Shown here piece after piece: positions 60,115 to 64,000 of a stretch of DNA of 64,000 bases. This DNA is from Streptacidiphilus jeojiense (GTDB lineage Bacteria; Actinomycetota; Actinomycetes; Streptomycetales; Streptomycetaceae), in contig NZ_JOEH01000004.1 of assembly GCF_000719095.1 (NCBI RefSeq), positions 124,001 to 188,000 of the forward strand. The letters are read 5' to 3'. The notes beneath the pieces were generated by a model that made no database searches, was not told the DNA's origin, and worked only from the letters and a program-made list of their open reading frames with translations. The position numbers were made by a program, and so were the translations under genes. The stretch's first letter is position 1; each line of letters opens with the position of its first letter.

Positions 60115-62314
60115 CCAGGTCCGCCACGTTGGTGGAGGAGTTGGACGGGCCTCCGGTGCTGTTGACGATGTGGCTGATGGTGCCGACGCCGCCGAGCGAC
60201 ACGGTGACCATGTCGTGCAGCTTCACGCCGGAGACCTGCGGGACCTCGATGGCGTGGTCCGCCACGACCGAGGAGTTGACGTTGAAGTAGCAGTACACGC
60301 CCAGCCCCCAGGCCTCGTGGCTGGTGACCCCGGCGGCCACCTTGTAGGCGGCGTAGCCGTTGGTGCTGCCGTTCATCCAACTGGCCTGGTTCGGCGGGTC
60401 GTACGGGAGCTCGTTCTGCAGGAAGTAGGTGCGGCCCCCGTTCCCGTTCCAGAGCACCGCGTACTGCTGGTAGTGCTCGGCGGCCAGCCCGTACATGGTG
60501 ACGTTGGCGCCGTTGACGACCAGGCCGTTCTGCGCGGTGTTGGAGGTCCAGCCGACCCCGCTGCCGTGGTCGGCGCGCCACAGCCAGAAGTCGTCGCCGA
60601 TCACGTTGTTGCTGTTGACCTGCACGCTGACGGTCGCCTTGCCGACGGCCGCGCCGCCGATGCGGGCGAAGACGTCGGACAGCACGGTCGGGTCGGCGCT
60701 GTGGTCGGCGGTCGAACCGGTCGGGCCGACCTGCAGCAGCACCGGGGAGTTGGTGGTCCCGGCGTCGAACAGCAGCCCGCCGATGCGGATGCCGTTGACG
60801 TCGGCGGTGGACATCGCGGTGACGCCGTTGTCGGCCTCCAGCGTGGCCAGGCCGAGGCCGAGCACCACGGTGTCGGCCCGGGTCACCCTGATGGTGTCGG
60901 TGAGGTGGTAGACGCCCGGGGTGAACAGCAGGTTCTGACCGGCCGCCAGCGCCGCGTTGATGGTGGCCGCGGTGTCGGTCGGCTTGGCGATGTAGAACTG
61001 GCTGATCGGCAGCGAGGTGCCGGCCGTGTTGCCGGTGGCGGACCAGGTGCTGCCGCTGCTGTTGGTCCGGTCACTGGGGACGAAGACCTGGTAGTTGCCG
61101 GAGGAGTCGACGTAGAGGTACGGCTTCTCGGCGATGGTCGGGGTCTGCGCGACCGTGGTGTAGGGCGGGCTGGGGAAGCTGTTCGAGGGCGCGTTGGTGT
61201 CGCCGACGAAGACCATGTTCCAGTTGGAGCCGGTCCAGCTGCCCCAGGAGCTGTTGCGTGACAGCCACTGCTGCTGGCTGCCGGAGTTGATCTGCCCGTT
61301 GATCTGCGAGTCGCTCAGCGAACCGCCGCTGGACCAGCCGCCGTTGTCGTCCAGCACCATGTTGCCGGTGACGTGCACCCGGCGCATCGGCGAGGCCTGC
61401 GAGACGGCCCACTTGACCGTCCCGCTGGACGGGCTGTCGGTGAGGTTCTCGACGGAGCGCCAGAAGTTCTGGGTGGCGTTGCCGCCGTCCCACTGCGCGT
61501 CGGCGTTGACGCCGCCGCCGGTGATGGTGACCTGGTTGGGGTTCTGGCCGAGGCCCAGTACCTGGGTGTAGAAGCCCACCGGGACGTTGACGTTGTACGA
61601 GCCGGGCTTGAACAGCAGGGCGTAGCGCTGGGTGCCGAACTGGTTGGTCTGCTGGCTGTTGTAGACCGCGTCGATCTGGCTCTGGATGGTGGCGCTGGAC
61701 TCCGACGGGTCGAAGGTCAGCACGTTGGAGCCGAAGTCCGGGGTGCCGGCCGGCGGTGTCGTCGTCCCGCCCCCGGCGGTGGTGGTGAGGTTGAACGACT
61801 GGGCGGCGGTGCCGTTGCAGGTGTACTGCTGCAGCTGGACGCTGTCGGCGGTGGAGGCCGACGGGGTGTCCAGGCACTTGCCGCTGTTGCGGTTGACGAA
61901 GTGGTAGCTGCCGCTGGCCTCGGCGACCGGCAGCCACTGCTGGTTGTTGCCGCCGCCGTAGGCCCACAGCTGGACCAGGGCGCTGTCGGCGGTGGAGACG
62001 TTGGTGACGTCCCACACCTGCGCGGCGCTGTTGGCGCTGCCGACCTGGTAGTAGCCGCCGCTGGTGGCGGTGAAGACCCACTGCTGGGCGGTGGTGCCGT
62101 TGCAGGTGTACTGCTGGACCGCGGTGCCGTTGGCGGTGGCCGCGGCGGCGGCGTCGACGCACTTGCCGCTGTTGACGTTGGTGACGGTGTAGGTCGTCCC
62201 GGAGCTGACGGTCGCCGAGGCGGCCGAGGCGGAGGGGACGAGCGCGACGGTCAGACCGCCGGCGACCAGCGCCGACGCGGCTATCGCCGCGCGCGCCTTC
62301 TGAGCTTTTCGCAT
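60101..62314 (-). CDS. secreted ricin-B (CBM13) and right-handed beta-helix protein
   Basis: 737-aa secreted protein. Signal peptide about 1-31 (KARAAIAASALVAGGLTVAL...ASA). Ricin-B lectin domain about 36-170 with repeated Q-W/CDGT-like units (NSGKCVDAAAAATANGTAVQ, NNQQWLPVAEA). A Thr/Pro linker leads into a long parallel beta-helix (RYALLFKPGSYNVNVPVGFY, LTDTIRVTRADTVVLGLGLA, VMYGLAAEHYQQYAVLWNG), the fold of pectate lyases and several glycan hydrolases. Specific activity is uncertain; database labels such as 'adenylyl cyclase' for relatives look wrong. ATG 62314 with GGAAGG upstream. It lies 52 bp after the chitinase gene on the same strand, so probably one transcript. Confidence 0.85.
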   Translation of the reverse strand: MRKAQKARAAIAASALVAGGLTVALVPSASAASATVSSGTTYTVTNVNSGKCVDAAAAATANGTAVQQYTCNGTTAQQWVFTATSGGYYQVGSANSAAQVWDVTNVSTADSALVQLWAYGGGNNQQWLPVAEASGSYHFVNRNSGKCLDTPSASTADSVQLQQYTCNGTAAQSFNLTTTAGGGTTTPPAGTPDFGSNVLTFDPSESSATIQSQIDAVYNSQQTNQFGTQRYALLFKPGSYNVNVPVGFYTQVLGLGQNPNQVTITGGGVNADAQWDGGNATQNFWRSVENLTDSPSSGTVKWAVSQASPMRRVHVTGNMVLDDNGGWSSGGSLSDSQINGQINSGSQQQWLSRNSSWGSWTGSNWNMVFVGDTNAPSNSFPSPPYTTVAQTPTIAEKPYLYVDSSGNYQVFVPSDRTNSSGSTWSATGNTAGTSLPISQFYIAKPTDTAATINAALAAGQNLLFTPGVYHLTDTIRVTRADTVVLGLGLATLEADNGVTAMSTADVNGIRIGGLLFDAGTTNSPVLLQVGPTGSTADHSADPTVLSDVFARIGGAAVGKATVSVQVNSNNVIGDDFWLWRADHGSGVGWTSNTAQNGLVVNGANVTMYGLAAEHYQQYAVLWNGNGGRTYFLQNELPYDPPNQASWMNGSTNGYAAYKVAAGVTSHEAWGLGVYCYFNVNSSVVADHAIEVPQVSGVKLHDMVTVSLGGVGTISHIVNSTGGPSNSSTNVADLVSYP

Positions 62315-62366
62315 GGGTGCCTTCCAAGGGGTCGTCGGGGTGACGACGGGTTGCGCGCGGGCGGGG

Positions 62367-63806
62367 TCAGCTCGGGATGGTCCACTGCTGGTTGGCGCTG
62401 TCGGCGCAGGTCCAGATCTGCAGCCGGGTGCCGTTGGCCGAGCTGGGCCCGGTGGCGTCGAGGCACTTGCCGGAGGCCGTGTTGACCAGTTCGCCGTTGC
62501 TCTGGTGCGTCCACTGCTGGGCGCCGGTGCCGTTGCAGTCGTACAGCTGGATCTGGGTGCCGTTGGCGGTGCCGGCCGCGGTGACGTCCATGCACTTGCC
62601 GAGCGCCTGCAGCGAGCCGTTGGCGGCGACGGTCCAGCTCTGCGCGCCGGTGCCGTTGCAGTCGTAGAGCTGGACCGCGGTGCCGTTGGCGGTGGCGGCG
62701 CCGGCGACGTCCACGCACTTGCCGCCGTAGCCGGTGATCGCGCCGGTCGGCGCGGTGGTGCCACCGCCGCCGCTGCTGCCGCCGGTCAGCCCGTTGAAGA
62801 TGGAGGCGAACTGGTAGGTGCTCTGCGCGGTGCCGCTGCAGGTGTCGGAGTAGGTGCCGATCGCGGCGCAGGCCTTGTCACGGCCCAGCGACCAGTACGA
62901 CAGCTCCTGGATGCCGTTGCTCGCGGCGAAGCTCTCCAGGCTGGAGGCGTTGGCGGTGCTGAACACCTCGTTGGTGGAGTCGTTGACCCCGAGCATCGGG
63001 GTGTTCCCCTCCATGGCCCAGAGCTGGGCCGAGGTCTTGCTGGTCCAGATCGCGCCGAGCTGGCTGTGCAGCCCGTTGGCGGCGCTGATCGCGGCCGCGC
63101 CCATGTCCTCGTTGGGCCCGTAGTCCATGGTCATGATGTTGACCAGGTTGACGTTGAGGTTGTGGCTCTTGGCGTTGTTCAGCAGGCTGAGCGAGTTGGA
63201 CTCCAGGCCGGACGGGTCCACCGGCAGGGTGTAGTCCACCGACAGCGTCTTCCCCGAAGCGGCGTACGCGGTCTGCAGGTTGGCCAGCGCCTGGTTGCGG
63301 CGGTCGTTGGCGGCGGTGTCGTCCAGCGCCGCGCCCTCGACGTCCAGGTCGACCCGGGTCAGGTTGAGCGTGTCGATGACCGTCTTGTACGCGGCCTGCA
63401 GCGAGGCGACGGTGGTGCAGGCCTGGGCCAGCTCGGTCCCGGACGCTCCGCCGAAGGAGGCGATGACGTCGCCGCCGGAGGCCCGCAGCGTGTTGATGGC
63501 GCTGGTCCAGCTCGCGTCCGAGATCGAGGTGTCGCCGTTGTAGGTCGGGGTGCAGCCGCTGCCGGCGATGACGAAGGCCAGGGTGAAGTACTTCAGCCCG
63601 GTGGCGGACTCGGCGGAGGCCATCGCGGAGGGGGAGTTCCAGGTCTCCACGTAGGGCGCGGCGTAGTGCGCCGGGAAGCCCGGGCCCGGGTTGGCGGCCG
63701 CGTGCGCGGCGCCGCTGCCACTGAGCACCAGTCCGGCTGCGGCCAGCGGGACGACGAGTGCGGCGGTGACGGCTGATCGGGCTCTGGGCATGCTGAACCT
63801 GAGCAT
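62367..63806 (-). CDS. secreted GH18 chitinase with C-terminal ricin-B (CBM13) domain
   Basis: 479-aa secreted chitinase. Signal peptide about 1-37 (PRARSAVTAALVVPLAAAGL...AHA). GH18 barrel about 40-345: substrate strand GGDVIASFGG, catalytic DxDxE in LTRVDLDVEG (Asp153, Asp155, Glu157), YTLPVDPSGL, MTMDYGPNEDM and the last strand LSYWSLGRD. Linker TGGSSGGGGTTAP, then a ricin-B/CBM13 domain (about 353-479) with three CDGT-like units and QxW ends (GTGAQSW, GTGAQQW, SANQQW). ATG 63806 has AGGAGGA eight bases upstream. The upstream region has a LacI-type box and a DasR-like box. Confidence 0.92.
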   Translation of the reverse strand: MLRFSMPRARSAVTAALVVPLAAAGLVLSGSGAAHAAANPGPGFPAHYAAPYVETWNSPSAMASAESATGLKYFTLAFVIAGSGCTPTYNGDTSISDASWTSAINTLRASGGDVIASFGGASGTELAQACTTVASLQAAYKTVIDTLNLTRVDLDVEGAALDDTAANDRRNQALANLQTAYAASGKTLSVDYTLPVDPSGLESNSLSLLNNAKSHNLNVNLVNIMTMDYGPNEDMGAAAISAANGLHSQLGAIWTSKTSAQLWAMEGNTPMLGVNDSTNEVFSTANASSLESFAASNGIQELSYWSLGRDKACAAIGTYSDTCSGTAQSTYQFASIFNGLTGGSSGGGGTTAPTGAITGYGGKCVDVAGAATANGTAVQLYDCNGTGAQSWTVAANGSLQALGKCMDVTAAGTANGTQIQLYDCNGTGAQQWTHQSNGELVNTASGKCLDATGPSSANGTRLQIWTCADSANQQWTIPS

Positions 63807-63898
63807 GGCGGTGTCCTCCTGGGGACGGTGGGGGTGCGCCCGGGGACGGTGGGGGTGTTGCCCCGGGCAGGCCGACGAGCGTTCAGGAAATGAACGCA

Positions 63899-63976
63899 GT
63901 GAGCGCTCTCTCGGCAACTGTGCTCAGGGCCTGATTGAACTCATGTCACATGGCCACGTCAATGGTCTGGGCCAAT
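63899..63976. promoter_or_regulatory. chitinase upstream region: LacI-type box and dre-like box
   Basis: GTGAGCGCTCTC (63899-63910) matches 11 of 12 bases of the palindrome upstream of the glucanase gene (48996-49007). AATGGTCTGGGCCAAT (63961-63976) resembles the DasR-responsive element ACTGGTCTAGACCACT: the left half TGGTCT is exact, the right half has two changes. DasR and chitin-responsive repeats control chitinases in Streptomyces, so dual control by chitin-derived glucosamine and a sugar repressor is plausible. The promoter itself is not resolved. Confidence 0.5.
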
Positions 63977-64000
63977 TTGAGTTGGTAATCCGGGCGTTGT

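Overview
The window is chromosomal DNA of a high-GC actinomycete, most likely a member of the Streptomycetaceae. Third codon positions are strongly G/C biased. The content is typical of the group: an SsbB-type single-stranded DNA binding protein next to an EttA/thioesterase cluster, a BTAD (AfsR-type) regulator, SpoIIE-type phosphatase signalling, WXG100-type proteins and many secreted carbohydrate-active enzymes. A glutamic (G1) peptidase and an aspartate decarboxylase/antiporter pair hint at an acid-tolerant lineage, for example near Streptacidiphilus; this is inference.

Layout. 1-11.2 kb is core: a partial quinone oxidoreductase, an actinobacterial family A DNA polymerase, an aspartate:alanine antiporter with aspartate 4-decarboxylase, a MerR regulator fused to a DnaN (beta clamp) module behind a classic 19-bp-spacer MerR promoter, then ssb, ettA, a thioesterase and a conserved hypothetical. 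11.6-18.6 kb looks like an integrated island. It starts at a tRNA-Arg(UCU) gene, keeps only a frameshifted 3' remnant of a tyrosine integrase, and carries an AIPR (abortive infection) protein, a NotI-like restriction endonuclease with its C5-cytosine methyltransferase, and a zinc-ribbon/HNH-like mobile protein. Base composition there is visibly more AT-rich over the AIPR and restriction genes.

18.6-30.9 kb is accessory: a three-gene WXG100/EspC-like cluster, a covalent-FAD oxidoreductase behind a large BTAD-ATPase regulator, a YciI protein, and a tightly overlapping five-cistron-like run (four genes plus overlaps, 29427 to 26327 on the minus strand) that reads as a type VII polymorphic toxin locus. 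Its last gene looks like a toxin-domain/immunity-domain fusion. A TetR/deazaflavin-dependent nitroreductase divergon follows, with two clear operators.

31-47.5 kb holds a short UvrA paralogue with an AraC regulator, a secreted G1 peptidase, OsmC, an MMPL transporter, a LuxR-type two-component system, an NAD(P)-binding protein, a PAS-GAF-SpoIIE phosphatase, a predicted TROVE/vWA protein coupled to an ARPP-like protein, and a molybdopterin oxidoreductase. 47.5-64 kb is mainly secreted or surface functions: a GH64 glucanase with damaged discoidin repeats, an acidic-repeat protein, an acyl-CoA ligase, a carboxylesterase, an ExeM-type nuclease, an MFS exporter with a divergent ECF sigma factor, a ricin-domain beta-helix protein and a GH18 chitinase. 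The glucanase and the chitinase share a GAGAGCGCTCTC-like upstream box, suggesting a common LacI-family regulator. Most convergent gene pairs are separated by strong hairpins.
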